The notes beneath the pieces are model-generated. The model saw nothing but the letters and a program-made list of their open reading frames with translations, was not told the DNA's origin and did no database searches. Shown in pieces: positions 1-43,679 of a stretch of 64,000 bases of DNA. Every line of letters begins with the position of its first letter. Positions within the stretch are counted from its first letter, which is position 1. The translations under genes and the position numbers were made by a program. The DNA is taken from positions 47,279,935-47,343,934 of the forward strand of contig NC_058338.1 of NCBI RefSeq assembly GCF_905475395.1. Direction: 5' to 3'. The stretch is from Chrysoperla carnea (lineage: Eukaryota; Arthropoda; Insecta; Neuroptera; Chrysopidae).

Positions 1-249
1 AGATTAATTCGTTCAGTCATGTAAGACTGAAATGTTTATTATCTCTGTCTAACACATTGTTATTAAAGAGGATGATCTCATCTTTTGAAGCATTAAAAAT
101 TGAGACTTTAGAAGTAACAAGTTGTAATTATTTTTTAGAACTTTATAAAATATGTTCAAAGATCATTTAGAATTCAAGCACAAAAATTGAAATTTCTAGC
201 ATTGTTTTTAGGTTTGAAAATAACCCAGTTGATTCTTGTTCAGGAAAGC

Positions 250-400
250 TTATAGATTAGGATTTTGGATGTTGCCAGAAACTCGAAACCGAAAAATCGA
301 TTCATCCGTTCAGGCGCTACGACGCGACAAACAGACACACACACATAGTGGTCAACACCCCTTAGAAAACCCCCTTTTTTTTTAGTTCGGGGATTAAAAA
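250..400 (+). repeat. R2-family repeat fragment
   Basis: Landmarks ttcatccgtt, ggcgctacgac, an (AC)n run and tagttcggggattaa are shared with the fuller copy at 16970-17365 in the same orientation. Noncoding interspersed repeat. Confidence 0.75.
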
Positions 401-1520
401 TTAACTATTGGAAAGTTGATGGTATTTGATAAAGAATTCAATGATATATTGTAGAGATTAAGATAGCTTATCGCAAAAGTCAAAAGAGGAGCAAGCAGTT
501 TTCCAGTGAAATTTTGTGACTTATAATTCCAAAATCAAGTTACGTGGAAACAAAACCAAGCGTAGATAAGACAAAAAGTCGACAAGAAGAAGTCAAAAAA
601 ATTGAAATATAAAATAAAGTAATTAAGTTTGAAGACGAATATAACTAAAAAAAAATTTTTTTTACTATTGCCAAATAAAAGGTATTTCTGCATTTAAGTA
701 ATCTTTTGAGACAATTTTGAGCATAAAAATCTCTTCATTATATTTTGTCCAGAAATTTGATTTAAATACTCCACTATGCAACGTACAACGGGTAGTTTTG
801 GAGATACTTCGATTTCACAACTAACTAGCCCCGATCAATCTTATTTGACTGTACACTGTTTTCCATTCGATTTGTGCAGTGTTCAAATTTACAGTTTATC
901 GAAGAACTAAAAAATTTCAGTGGGCCGTCCTAGACAGAGAATGGACCTTGATAACTTTTCTTTACTTACGTATGTTAACGTTAAGGATTGTATGTCATAT
1001 GATGAATTTTTCACATTCGTCATCATTGTGAATGTATACATACAAAAGAATGCATGTGTATAATGTACATATTATCTCTATGGTTTTCTAATCATCTATC
1101 TGATTATTATAAGGGTATGTAATTTTCTATTTTCTTGCTATTATATTGCTCTATATAGAAAACAAAACAAAAAAAAAAATATATGGCCAGAGGCGTCGCC
1201 AGCCAATGGACCGGAAAGGAGCATTTTGGAAGAAAAAAGTATAAATTAAAAGTAAAAAATTTTAAAGCGTCTTGATTGCTAAAAAATGCAAAAAGAATTT
1301 GTGCGGTTTTCTTACGCATGTAATTTCATTTGATAGATTTAGAGGATGATACATTTTACTTAATTAATTTTTGATTATTCTTTAGAATTTGAATAAAGCA
1401 ATCCTAGTTAGAAAAGGGACGAACATTCGCATTCGCGAATATTCGCGTATTTTTAACATTCGCATTCACAAAAAACGATGCGAATGTTAAAATGTTTTTG
1501 GTAAAAAATCATCGTCATTT

Positions 1521-1780
1521 TTAACTCCCGAACTAAAAAAAAGGGGTGTTCTAAGTTTGACCGCTATGTGTGTGTGTGTGTCTGTGTGTTTGTCTGTCTG
1601 TGGCATCGTAGCGCCTAAACGGATGAACCGTTTTTATTTTTTTTTATTTTTTCATTTGAAAGGTAATTTAACGGAAAGTGTTCTTAACTATGTTTCAAGT
1701 GCAAGATTAGTGTTCCGCATCCGAAAAAACTAAAAAATTGGTGATGCTTTTCAAAACCGATTCAGTTTGGGAAAAGGCAT
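1521..1780 (-). repeat. R2-family repeat, inverted
   Basis: Inverted relative to 16970-17365: ttaactcccgaac, then a (TG)n microsatellite at about 1567-1590, gtggcatcgtagcgcc, and ggatgaaccg. The microsatellite is part of the repeat and not an independent feature. Confidence 0.75.
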
Positions 1781-2009
1781 GACATATAATTTTTAAATAA
1801 TTACTATGGAAATGGGTGACCAAATAAACCTGCCTCCATTCATTTTGGAAAATGAAATGGTAAAATAATTTATTAATTCAAAACAATAATTCAAAAGAAC
1901 AAAGTCAACTCAAATATTTCCAAAAATTTGTCCCAAAAAATGATATCTCTCTAAGTATCCTTTTCATCTCATCTGATGTCCTTGACCATCACTTTGATAT
2001 TGATTTAAG

Positions 2010-2178
2010 AAGGAGTGTTATAAGTTTAAAGTGTTTATCTGTGCGTCTGTGTGTTTCTCAGTGGCATCGTAGCCCCTAAACGGTCGAACCGACTCGATTG
2101 AGTACATTTTTTAGCTAAGTTTCCAATAAATCGCATTTGTCGGGGGTTTTTTAAATTTTGTAAATTTCACTTGTTTTT
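2010..2178 (-). repeat. R2-family repeat fragment, inverted
   Basis: A diverged copy with gtggcatcgtagcccctaaa and the family end in tgtcgggggtttttt ... aatttcacttg. Confidence 0.7.
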
Positions 2179-3700
2179 TATTATAAATTGCAAAATAACT
2201 CCTTCACTGCACTTGACTCATATTTTTAGATCCCTGTTAAATTTGAATGTTGGACAAAAGCAATTACAGTAAACTAACTTAAAATAAAAAAAACTGAATT
2301 TTGCTTTTAATGGACCATATATATAAACGGCATTCAAGGAAGACGAAACAAATACTGCCCAATCACAAAGATAATACAATCCGTATTTTTGAATTTCTGT
2401 TAATTCACAATATTATCAGGTATTTCGATGATATATTGTGTTTCATCAACTAAACAATGAAGCTTTTTAATTTTTTAACGCAGAAATTCGAATATATTAT
2501 TGTTATTATATATATTCGAATATTAAAATATACGTTTATCAATCTAACGTTAATTTTTTTGAAATTAATTATTAAAAAATATATTTATTATTATGGGAGT
2601 TAGTATGGCAGTACTATAGTTGACAGTCAGTTAGTATGCTGGACAACCGCATGAATGGTTAGAAGTCCTGTCTTTATATTATCTTACTCTTGGTTATTAT
2701 CTTTGGAGACATAACAGTGCACGTAACTCCTTAACTATTGGACTTTGGACAAAAATATATAAGGCACTTTCGATTTAAAATTGTCTAAAGAATACACTCT
2801 TAAACTAGTCCATCGGGTTATGTACAGCCTGTATATCTTTGAATGTAAATGTATATACATCCATAAACTTTTAATTTTATGATATTGGTAGATATAATTG
2901 ACAACTTGAGTTGAGCATAAAGGTACCTACAAATGAATTGATCAAATGCAATGATAATAAAGTGTACGGTATCCTAGAGAAATGAAGTAATTTCCTTGCT
3001 ACCATAATTAATGTACCATATTAGAACGTAAAGTGTATGACTGTATGTGTTATAGATTTGAATAATAATTATAATCTGTGTATGAAAACTAATTTCTAAT
3101 AACTAATTAAAATGAAGAATTAATCTTCATCGTTTCATAAATATATCGATTTGTTTTTTTTATACTGATTATTCACTTATCATCGTCCCTCAGTCACAGT
3201 GTAGATGGAAGCTAGTTTGTTTTATCTCCTTATGCAGTGCTGTTATCATAAAATCAGCAGAAGGTATATGTACAGGGTGCTGTTTTTAACGTTCCACCCT
3301 CTTTATCTTTCTTAGAGTGAACTTTTGAAAAAGTAAAATACATATTTTAATATTTTTATTCTAGTTCATTTCAAGGGAAAAATATTTTTTGTTTATTTAT
3401 TAATTTAGAAGTATACAACAGCATCCAACTTTTGATTTAAATCAACCGCTATATTTTTTTACTGATTTCAATGATTTGAAGTACTTGAGCTCCTAAACAA
3501 CAACAAAAAATTGCCCAAAATATTTTATGTTTTTCGAAAATTTATGTGGAAATAAATGTTTAAAATAATTCAGTTTAATAGTACGAGCACCAAGGCAATT
3601 TTAGAGTTCAGATTTAGATTTGTACCTTATTTTCAACTTAGATGATGAATTTTCTTATAACGTCATGCATTATGTAGGCGAAAAAAAAGAATACATTTTT

Positions 3701-4068
3701 AAAGAGATATCAAACTGAAATTTTTATAGCGTGCTTAGGACGTAAAAAGTGAGGTCGAGTTCGTAAATGAGCAACATAGGTCAATTGGGTCTTGGGTCCG
3801 TATGACCTGGTAAACCGTTAGAGATAGAACAAAAGTTTAAATATACAAAATGTTCCTTATAAAAAAATTAACAACTTTTGTTTGAAACATTTTTCTTAAA
3901 CATCACTGTTTACCTGTTAGAGCGCAAATTGTATAATATATATTATATGGGAATATCAGTTATATATGTGTGACATGTATGTATGTGTAGTGTGACAGAG
4001 TAATCAACACTGTCTATACATGGTATTGCAACAATTAACTCAGTCGATTGTTTGTTTTCACTTGTTTT
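3701..4068 (+). repeat. R1-family repeat, 5'-truncated
   Basis: Begins at aaagagatatcaaactgaaa and runs to the family's tail in tttcacttgttt; the head is missing. A truncated 5' end with an intact 3' end would fit retroposition, but the head palindrome of the full copies fits a DNA element, so the class is open. Confidence 0.8.
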
Positions 4069-4589
4069 TTTTTTTAATTTCCATCGATTAGTTTTGGAGA
4101 AATCTCTGTAAACATATCATCTATCTACCGTTTTACCATAAAACCAATGTTAAATATGCCTTATTTTGAAGTAATTTATTTAGAATCAAGCTTTTTATTT
4201 AAAATTTACAAAAAGTTATTCAATTGTGAAAGTAATACTAATGGTGTGGGTTGTTGTTACATTATTTAATCTAATATTCCTATAAAATTTTGGATAGTCG
4301 TGCCTACACCAGCAAAATAATGGCTTCTTAACTGTGTGTGCATGTTTGTTTTTAAAATATAAAACAAATAATTATTCTTCTGTGTTATCTATTTTATAAT
4401 AATCATCATAATATTATATTTATTAATATATAACACATGTTTAAATCAATACACTAATCCTCAAACAAAGTGGAACATCGTCGGACTAATAGTACCTATT
4501 GAGGCACTTCAAAAGCAAGATAAACGATACTATATAACCGGCACTTGAATGATGGTGTAGGTGTATAACCTAGAATTAACCTCAAAATT

Positions 4590-4985
4590 TACTATCTTCT
4601 CTATCTCTATATATTCTAAATGCCAAAGTAAGCATGTTTGTTTGTTACGCTTTCACGCTAAAACTAGCGAATGGTTTTTAATGAAACTGTACAGCAATAT
4701 AGCTTTATCAGAATAACACATGAGATATAATTTATAAAGATATATTAATTAACGGCCATATTCTCTGATATACTCAATTACTATTATACATTTAAAAAAA
4801 TAGAAAACCATACATATATTTTACCTGTGTAAAACAATCCTTTTTAGTGTTATAGAAACCAATTACCATTATTTCCATTATTATACAACCATTATTTCTA
4901 GTGTTGTAGAAAGGGGATAAGCGAGAGCAATCTTTATCAATCTTTACTTTTAAGCCCAGCGAAGCGGGTGGGTATCACTCTAGTT
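4590..4985 (-). repeat. R3-family interspersed repeat
   Basis: Read on the minus strand it starts with gcccagcaaagc-like sequence (plus strand agcccagcgaagcgggtggg at 4953-4972) and ends with the widespread arthropod retroelement tail: cattcgctagttttagcgtg, then a gaaagcgtaac and caaac repeat. The same tail occurs in the opposite orientation at 6590-6752, and the head recurs near 8826. Confidence 0.65.
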
Positions 4986-6589
4986 ATGTATGTTTTAAAA
5001 CAATGCAGTAGAATTGATAAATGGGAAGTAATCTGGTAGTCTAAATTGGAACTACGGAAACGGGTCTACTTCATCTTTTATATTAGCATGGATTATTATC
5101 GCCATTTGGCTGGATTTCAATCCCAGTTTTCACTATAAAATTGTTTTTAGCAGCCTATGAATTTGTCTTCCCTTGTTTTAATTTTAATTAGATGTGCTGA
5201 GAAGATTATTTTTATATACTTTAAACTAACCACATTCTTTTAACATTCAACTCCAAAAATTTAGCTCTTAAAGATATACAGAATGTTTTTGAAGCGATTG
5301 GAATTTTATTCTTGCCCTAGCTCTATTACTTTTTATGAAAATTACTTCCCGTTTCGAAAAGATTTTAAATCCCGTTCAAAGCTCGATTAGTCAATGTCTA
5401 TGGGAATGAAAAACTTGTTTTCTGTGATATAACACTTTTTCGATATTATTTTCGAAAAAGAAAAATTTTGGCTATTCTGTCTTAAAAATAACATATGTTC
5501 GAAAATCGGATAAAACATAAAAATGTGAAAAGCAGCTAGTTTCCTGAAGTATTTTTTTTTTAATTGAATCATTTTTTTTTTTTGCAACACTCAAAAAAGC
5601 TTGGAGGAAAACTGACCTTGTTCCATTTTTGTTGTTTCTGCATACATTGTAAACCAATATTGCTGCATACAACTGCTGGTTTAACTGTAAAACAATAATG
5701 TAAATAATTTATACAAATTTTAAAATAAACAAATATAATACTATGAAAAATTATTTTATATTTGTATCTGAAAGAGTCGATTAAAATGTGAAATAGTACA
5801 GCGGCTAAAGGTGGTTCGCTCCCTGATGCTTCCTATTTTTGAATTCACTACTTTTAAAAGTCGCAATAGCAATTGTTTATAAACAATTGATAATATTTTT
5901 TTTTATTAAAAAAAAGACAATTTTTACACATTTCCAGTTTTGTTACCATAATTTTGCAAAAAAATATGGATGAATATATATCAATTACGAACAAAATTTA
6001 TTTTGTCTGTGTCTTCGCTCATATCGTTTCTTCTGAACTAGAGGATTGTATGTCGACCTATTTTATTGAGACCTTAAAAAATAAATTATGATTTAACGTC
6101 TCTGAAGCAAAATAATTCATTATAGCTGAGAAAAAAAATCGATTTACCTATTTGGGATTGTTTATAATGATTCAAATGACCTTATATTATCTAGGGTGGG
6201 ATGTCTATGTTTATATACCACTTATAAATAATTTTATTTTCGTTATATCAGTTCCGTTGCTTCTAAGATTTGTTTAACTCACAAGAAAAAATCCAAAACG
6301 TGGCTAACGAATTTTTACTTCAAAAAAATTTGATACCCGTCCGCTTCACTGGGATTAAAAGTAAAAACAACCGCTTTATAGCCTCCATCTCACTTAATCT
6401 CACTTATCCCCCTTCTAATTTTAAGTGTAAAATAGTCATAATTCATGGAGTATTTCAGAAAAGATGGCCATGAATTGTTTTTTACATTTACTATTTTAAA
6501 TTTATACAGAAATCTGTAATTTATGGTTCAAAATGATGATGGAACAGTATAAATCATGTCAGAATAAATTTAATTATTATTTTTTTTAA

Positions 6590-6752
6590 ATATATCTTTA
6601 TAAATTATAGCTCATGTGTTATTCTGGTGTATGAGCTATATTGTTGTACAGTTTCATTCAAATCCATTCGTTAGTTTTTAGTTTTTGCGTGAAAGCGAAA
6701 CAAACAAACAAACAAACATCCTTATTTTCACATTTATAATATGTAGGGAAAA
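6590..6752 (+). repeat. R3-family repeat tail
   Basis: Contains gttagtttttgcgtgaaag followed by four caaa units and tttataatatgtaggg, a tail common to many arthropod LINE/SINE-like repeats. It is the inverted counterpart of 4600-4740. Confidence 0.6.
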
Positions 6753-8825
6753 TGCTGAAATTTTGAATGCACAACATAGAATGACCTAATATTAAAGACA
6801 AGACAAGATAATTTGAAAGCACTGTATAACAGTAATAATGATGAGTGTAAGTTTTACCTCGTTTGTTTTTCTTTCATTTCATTTGTTTATACAAATTTAA
6901 TTCATTTATTTTATTACTAACAGATATATTTTACACAGAATGTGTAATTGATCCTTCGCCAGATTCAATTACACAGCATATTTTCGATTGTCTTACATTT
7001 TTATCCGACTACTAAATCTTCCAAACGACTTCCCGCTTCGACACTGATAAACTACCTTAAATGCATTATTAAATTGTAAAACTTTGCGTACAAACGAAAG
7101 CTGAATATAATATTAGGCCTTTGTACTGATCTTGAATTAAATGTATCTTTCGTTGAAATTGAAAATGTGCGAGAATAGATGACAAGATCTGAAATCAAAA
7201 TTAAAATCGAGCGATAAAAATAAAAGATATAATATATCCTATTCTTGCAAAACAACTTTTGATTTATTGGATTTATTGGTTTATTTTCAATTGCAGGCTA
7301 TGACGTCACCAAGTGCTATTTTTCTTTCTTTCTTTTTGTATATTTAAATCCTTCATATTTTCATAGTTATTAATGTTACCCAAAATTGATTTCACACGTT
7401 GTTTTGGCTCGATAACGAACGTCTTTTGTAGCAATAAAAAAATTTTAGGGCAAAATATAAATGAACCAAAATATACTCATCGATAGAAAATTGTACTTTC
7501 AGCTGAAGTATTTTTTCTTTAATATCATCGTTTTTCGGTAAATTATAAAAAAATTTCGGAAATCGAAATCACTTTTTATCCGTGCATATAGAAAATTTTG
7601 TATTTTGTAATTAACTTGGTATGGGTGGGTGCTGCTTTTTTTACTTGCTATATTTTAATGATTCGTTAATGAAGCTCCTACTGATTAATTACACACTCTG
7701 TATAAAGATAATATTATATTGTACATACACAAATCATCAGCACACAAAGCAAAGATATATAATATATATTTACTTTTTGTTCGTTCAATTTACTTTTGTA
7801 GCTTTATTTGGATTGTTGTTGTGGGCTATATTGTTATACAACACCATACTGTACCATAAAGTCCTTACCATGGCATCAAAAAACCCGCTGTTCATGTCAG
7901 TACGACCCTTGTGGGCCACACAATCAACTTCTCAGAGGATGGAAAATTTCTTTAACTGCCGAAAATACTGAAATAATTTTATCGTAGCAGAGATGTGTTG
8001 CTTACGAAGTCAAATATCTTTGCAAGAGGTACTGAGATAAATACAAGGCACTTAGAAAAATATTTTTTAATGTTATACAAACTGATCATAAATATTTCTT
8101 TAAGGCGTTTGTTTCCCTACAGTATTTTAAAAAAGTTTTGGTTTATTGCCACGCAACTACAAAAATATATAATATATTCTGTGCAAGTACTGCTTATAAA
8201 TTTGCTAATATAGATATATCTATTCAATCATCAACACTCTAACTCTAGTAGTCTCTGCTAATCAAATAATGGATCTTCGATGAACTCATAATTAAATTAA
8301 AATTTTGTGTTTATATCATCAACAACCTTATATTTTATGGTATTATTATAAACTACAAGATTGTCTAAATATTTTCGATAGTTTTTGATTACACTCTCTC
8401 GATTTTTTTATTTAGAAATATCCAACTGAAAAGAATAACCTATATATGATTCATCATTTTTCAGCCAACTTTGAACGATAAAATAATAATAAAAAGCCCG
8501 ATGACCTAGGAATTTTTTGTGATTTTTGAAAACTTTGTTCAACAAAAAATGTATTTATTAAGTTTTATTGTTATCCCTAGTATTATTCAATCGTTGCATA
8601 TCTCCTTAACCATTCATACGGACCGAATGGTACTTTATCTTATTCCTTATCAAATATTATTATTTTTATTATAAAATTTATATTATTTGATTAAGACGAT
8701 TTTGTTACTGTGTAAGAAGTGTTCCGATGTCTTCTGTCTCCAATATTTGTTATAAATAAAAACAAATCGAGTGAAAATCGTAGTTATAGTATATTTTTAT
8801 TAGTTTAGATTATATTCAATTATAG

Positions 8826-9000
8826 TATACTAGCTGGGAACTACCCGCTTTGCTGGGCAACATCCCCACTCCGAAGGTTAAAAAAATTTCTAAATGTAAT
8901 TTAAAACATTCTGACCAAGTTTTGAACTATTAAAAGCCATAATTGAAAAATATGAATTTTTTATTCATGAACACCCCCGCAACCCCCCTTGTGGGTGGAA
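8826..9000 (+). repeat. R3-family head fragment
   Basis: actagctgggaactacccgc then tttgctgggcaac is the counterpart of the minus-strand head at about 4953-4985. The 3' boundary is unclear; ordinary AT-rich sequence follows. Confidence 0.45.
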
Positions 9001-9524
9001 TTTCGTAAAATCCGTTCTTAGCTGACCTCTACTTGGCAAAAGGAATATTCCTGCCAAATTTCAAGTCTCTGGGTCTTATAGTTCCAGAGATATCGTGATG
9101 AGTGACTATCTATATCTATAGAAAGTCTCCTATATATTTATAGATAATCGAGGAAATAAAACCGAAAAAAACCAAGTTGATTTTTGTGGGAGCCGGTGGA
9201 AAATGTTTATATGAGAGTATAAACTGAGGCTTTTTTGTGCACGTAAGAGGTTGAAATACAGGATACGAGATTGAATGGAAATGACGTCATTTTTAAAGCT
9301 AGAAGCTTGTTTTTCCGGCTATATATAGATATAAATAAATAAATACGACATTCAAAGTTTGTGAAAATTTTTCCTTAAAGAAGGTAAAAATATCAATCAC
9401 GCAAAATAGGTGTTCCTTTCGAAAGGTGAAAGCAACGCAGGATATGAACTAGGCCGCATTCTTGAAGATATAGGTGTAGGTACTAAGTATTTAACCTATT
9501 TGAAAAATTATTTCATGTATAGAA

Positions 9525-9716
9525 AGCTTTAAGTAGCCCACCATATCTTCATCTGATGCGCTAGAGTTAATTCATCTATCGATTTCTCCTGATCTGATCG
9601 TCTTTCTTTACAAATCTGATCTTCTGCTCTAGGAAGTTTCAAAAAATCTCACGTATTTAAATTTGACGCGCTCGCGTTACTACCCAAATCCCCTCTTGGG
9701 CTCCCCTACTATATTG
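9525..9716. repeat. Solo arm of the foldback family at 55738-56323
   Basis: Shares cccaccatatcttcatctga, the degenerate gcgctagagttaa, and the end aaatcccctcttgggctccc with the right arm at about 56113-56323. Only one arm is present, so this is a broken or internally deleted relative. Confidence 0.65.
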
Positions 9717-9742
9717 ATTAAATATTTTTCAAGAAAATTACT

Positions 9743-10824
9743 TTTTATACCATGTATAACAGGTTGGCTGATAAGTGTCCGGTCTGACACATAAATGGCG
9801 TCGCTAGTATTAAATGCATATTATTTTTATATAGTACCAACCTTCAAATGATTCGTGTCAAAATTTGACGTCTGTAAGTCAATTAGTTTGTGAGATAGAG
9901 CGTCTTTTGTGAAGCAACTTTTGTTATTGTGAAAAAAATGGAAAAAATGGAATTTCGTGTTTTAATAAAATACTGTTTTCTGAAGGGAAAAAATACAGAG
10001 TCCGGAAACTCATTATCAAGCCAAGTTTTTGCTTCCACTGTATTTTTTCCCTTCAGAAAACAGTATTTTATCAAAACACGAAATTCCTTTTTTTCCATTT
10101 TTTTCACAATAACAAAAGTTGCTTCACAAAAGACGCTCTATCTCACAAACTAATTGACTTACAGACGTCAAATTTTGACACGAATCATTTGAAGGTTGGT
10201 ACTATATAAAAATAATATGCATTTAATACTAGCGACGCCATTTATGTGTCAGACCGGGGACTTATCAGCCAACCTATTATATGTAATATACAAGGTATAC
10301 TAAGTTTAGTCCCAACTTTGTAACGCTTAAAAATTTGGATACTGCAAATAAAATTTTGGTATAGGTGTTCATAAAATCACCTTATTAGTCCATTTTCAGT
10401 TGTCCGCCCGTCTGTCAACACGATAACTCAAAAACGAAAAAAGATATCAAGCTGAAATTTTAGAGCGTACCCAGATCGTAAAAAGTGAGGTCGAGTTCGT
10501 AAATGAGCAACATAGGTCAAATGGGTCTTGGGTCTCTAGGACCCATCTTGTAAACCGTTAGAGATAGAACAAAAAGTTTAAATATAAAAAAAATGTTCCT
10601 TATCAAACAATAAACAAATTTTGTTTGAAACATTTTTTCGTAAACATCACTGTTTATCTGTGAGCGTGCAAATTATGCGCAAATTGTATAGTATGTATTA
10701 TATATGGGAATATCAGTTATGTATGTGTGACATGTATGTATGTGTAATGTGATAGAATCAGCAACACTGTCTATACATGATATTTCAACAATTAACTCAG
10801 TGAATTTTTTTTTTTCACTTGTTT
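9743..10824 (+). repeat. R1-family interspersed repeat, split by the mariner foldback
   Basis: The repeat begins ttttataccatgtata, is interrupted at 9759-10277, and continues atatacaaggtatactaag. It matches the copies at 56746-57399 (plus), 25550-26124 (minus) and, 5'-truncated, 3701-4068 (plus). Shared landmarks are ttaagtttagtcc, aacgaaaaaagatatc, gtgaggtcgagttcgtaaat and a tail caattaactcagt ... tttcacttgttt. No coding capacity is visible. The head contains a short palindrome around accatgtata. Confidence 0.85.
9759..10277. mobile_element. Mariner-derived foldback: inverted duplication of a mariner 5' end
   Basis: Two arms (9759 to about 9998, and about 10037 to 10277) are inverted copies of each other, each starting with the mariner-type end AGGTTGGCTGATAAGT. 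A TA flanks each end (9757-9758, 10278-10279). Each arm runs through the 5' leader into the first codons of a mariner transposase; the minus-strand frame (from about 10107 down) reads M-E-K-K-E-F-R-V-L-I-K-Y-C-F then A-K-T-W-L-D-N-E-F-P-D-S, the N-terminus of a mariner transposase, before entering the opposite arm. It cannot encode a full transposase. It sits inside another repeat, whose sequence resumes directly after the second TA. Confidence 0.9.
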
Positions 10825-10950
10825 TAATTTAATATTGATTTAATAAAAACATATCTTCACCTTCTTTCTTATAAAATTATAACTATATTACAAGACATGA
10901 AAAAAAAACTAAGAAATAAAATTTTAATTCATTTTTATCTTTTGTTACAG

Positions 10951-41804
<30,854 letters not shown>

Positions 41805-41844
41805 AAGATTCATTTCATTCAAAGCGAAAGCCAAATGGAAAGCT

Positions 41845-41850
41845 AATAAA
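41845..41850 (+). terminator. Possible poly(A) signal of Gprk1
   Basis: AATAAA 41 bases after the stop codon. In this AT-rich DNA the hexamer is common, so its use is only a guess; further matches follow within the next 150 bases. Confidence 0.35.
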
Positions 41851-42279
41851 AAATGCACACATAAAACACACACCTACTTCTATCCTTGATATAACGAAGA
41901 GAGAGGGCGGGCTTACCATCGTCGCTCTATCCACAAAAAAAAGTGACACGATAATAATAAACAAATTATACGCCATATTTATTAATATAAGTACACCGTG
42001 TGGTTTTTTTCATTAAAAAAAATGTGCCAATGGTTAAAACATAATTTTTTGAACATTTACGGGGGAATCTTACAATATATATTCATTTTGGTGGGAGACC
42101 AAATATGGATAAAAGGAAGTCAAAAAAATTAATTATTCTTGCTCTCTATTCATATATACAGAGTAGTATACTGGACGATCTGAAAATGCGTATTGAAAAT
42201 TAAAAAATAATTTATTTTTAAATTATGTTTTGAAAAAAGTATTCTATAAAGTTTGATTCTAAATATTTTTTTGAATTAC

Positions 42280-42316
42280 ATATAAGAATTATAAGTACAA
42301 CTTATAATTCTTATAT
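42280..42316. repeat. Perfect hairpin, 17-bp arms and 3-base loop
   Basis: ATATAAGAATTATAAGT, loop aca, then the exact reverse complement. About 480 bases past the Gprk1 stop. Could be chance in AT-rich DNA or the scar of a small element; no U tract or processing signal is evident. Confidence 0.7.
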
Positions 42317-42554
42317 AGAATAGAAATTCGATGAAAAGTCGATCGAAATTCGAGGGAATTCCTATACAAGCTAGTTTTTTTTCTGTGTTTTTAAGCCTTT
42401 ACAAGAACCCAAATATCCATAATATTATCTAATAATTGGAATTTTTGGTCTAAGCTAACTTTGATTTTTAACCCTGCGAAAAAATTAAGAATAAGAAATC
42501 GCATGTCGACCTCGTACTTTAAACCAGCTCCTTTTCTAACATTGTGTTAATTTA

Positions 42555-42750
42555 CCGGCTCAGTGGCCAAGCTGGAAGGTTGCGGGTTCGAATCCAACCA
42601 GCGGTAGTGTGAACAAAAATAGCGAATGGGGCGTAAACACATTATCGTCGCTTGGATAAGAACGAAGTAACCGACTCCACTCACATCATAAAATTCATTG
42701 TATATTCGAATGTAGTTTAGCAAGTAAATAATGATTAAAAATAATGATCT
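42555..42750 (+). mobile_element. tRNA-derived SINE, family A, second copy
   Basis: B box GGTTCGAATCC at 42585-42595 and a body shared with 28395-28627 (ggataagaacgaagtaaccg, actccactcacatca). The A-box region ggctcagtggccaagc is more diverged. The 3' end is uncertain. Confidence 0.75.
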
Positions 42751-43679
42751 GGGTATCCTCTGTTATAGACGTGGTATGAGATTCGTTCGGCCACTGCAGA
42801 TTAACTTCATTCATACTACACAGATGCATTATTAATTAATATATCAGGTTTTTAATGAGCTAATCTGACAACTTTCTAGCTTTTAGAGTTCGATAACCAT
42901 GAACGAACGAGAGTTTTCAAATATAAAATAATATCGTAACTAACTTAATTTGAAACCAGTTAGAATAAATAATTATTTTAGGTTTTTTTTTTAAATACCT
43001 TAAAAAAATGACTCTTTATTTTCGATACGCATTTTAAGCTCATTATTCCTGTATATAAATAAATATAAATAATTGACTCACAAAGCAGAAAAATCTGTTA
43101 ACTGCTGAATAATAAATTTCAAAATAAAAAGAATAGACTTAAAAATATATTTGCTTGGGATTTTTCAAAATTGAGAAAAAATATAAAAAATAATAACAAA
43201 AAAAGTAAAATAACCATTTTAATATGTACATATTTTTATTTATTTATCTAGAAAATAATAATGTACCTCTCTAAGCCTATTAAATGTATGTATTAATTAA
43301 TTAAACAAAACATTAATTAATTAATTATTATAAAAAGAATTAATAATAAATGAAGATGATGTTAATTTTCTTTTATTTTTAGCATATAATTTTATAGACG
43401 AAAAAAAAAATGTTATGAAATAAAATAAATCGTATTTTTTACCGCGAAATATATTCTCAATTATTATTACTAACTAGAGTAACATTCAATTCGAAGCAAA
43501 GATTTTATAGATTATAGTTTACAAAATATTTTTTGGTAAATATTTTCTTTAACATACAATAACTGTTTGTGGGGTATGCCGATTAAATTACAGTGTTCAA
43601 ACTCAGCAATAGTATACTCAAGAGGTGTTATTTTTGTGGTTTATTTTTTGCAGTATAAATATCTAAAGATATTAAAATT

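Larger units (their letters stand above)
1..10950 (+). other. Intron of Gprk1 (3' part), repeat-filled
   Basis: This stretch ends in the acceptor tttgttacag at 10941-10950, before the first recognisable exon. I found no exon encoding the expected GRK N-terminus (family start [20 protein letters not shown]), so the start codon is probably upstream. It holds three copies of a microsatellite-bearing repeat (250-400, 1521-1780, 2010-2178), two inverted copies of another repeat (4590-4985, 6590-6752), a related head fragment near 8826, a repeat-arm fragment at 9525-9716, and an R1-family repeat split by a mariner-derived foldback. The remainder is AT-rich DNA in which I recognise nothing. Long open frames here, for example 7621-7971, look like chance: low-complexity sequence, no splice sites, no family resemblance. 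Confidence 0.8.

Noticed and set aside
1567..1590. Independent (TG)n microsatellite
   Set aside because: The same run sits at the same place in the R2-family copies at about 330 and 17310, so it belongs to that repeat.
7621..7971. 116-codon open frame, the longest outside the known genes apart from the large Gprk1 exon
   Set aside because: Hydrophobic, low-complexity translation from AT-rich DNA, no domain or splice context, inside a Gprk1 intron.
9883..10153. Two mirrored 74-codon open frames
   Set aside because: Both are readings across the arms of the mariner foldback; neither encodes more than the transposase N-terminus.
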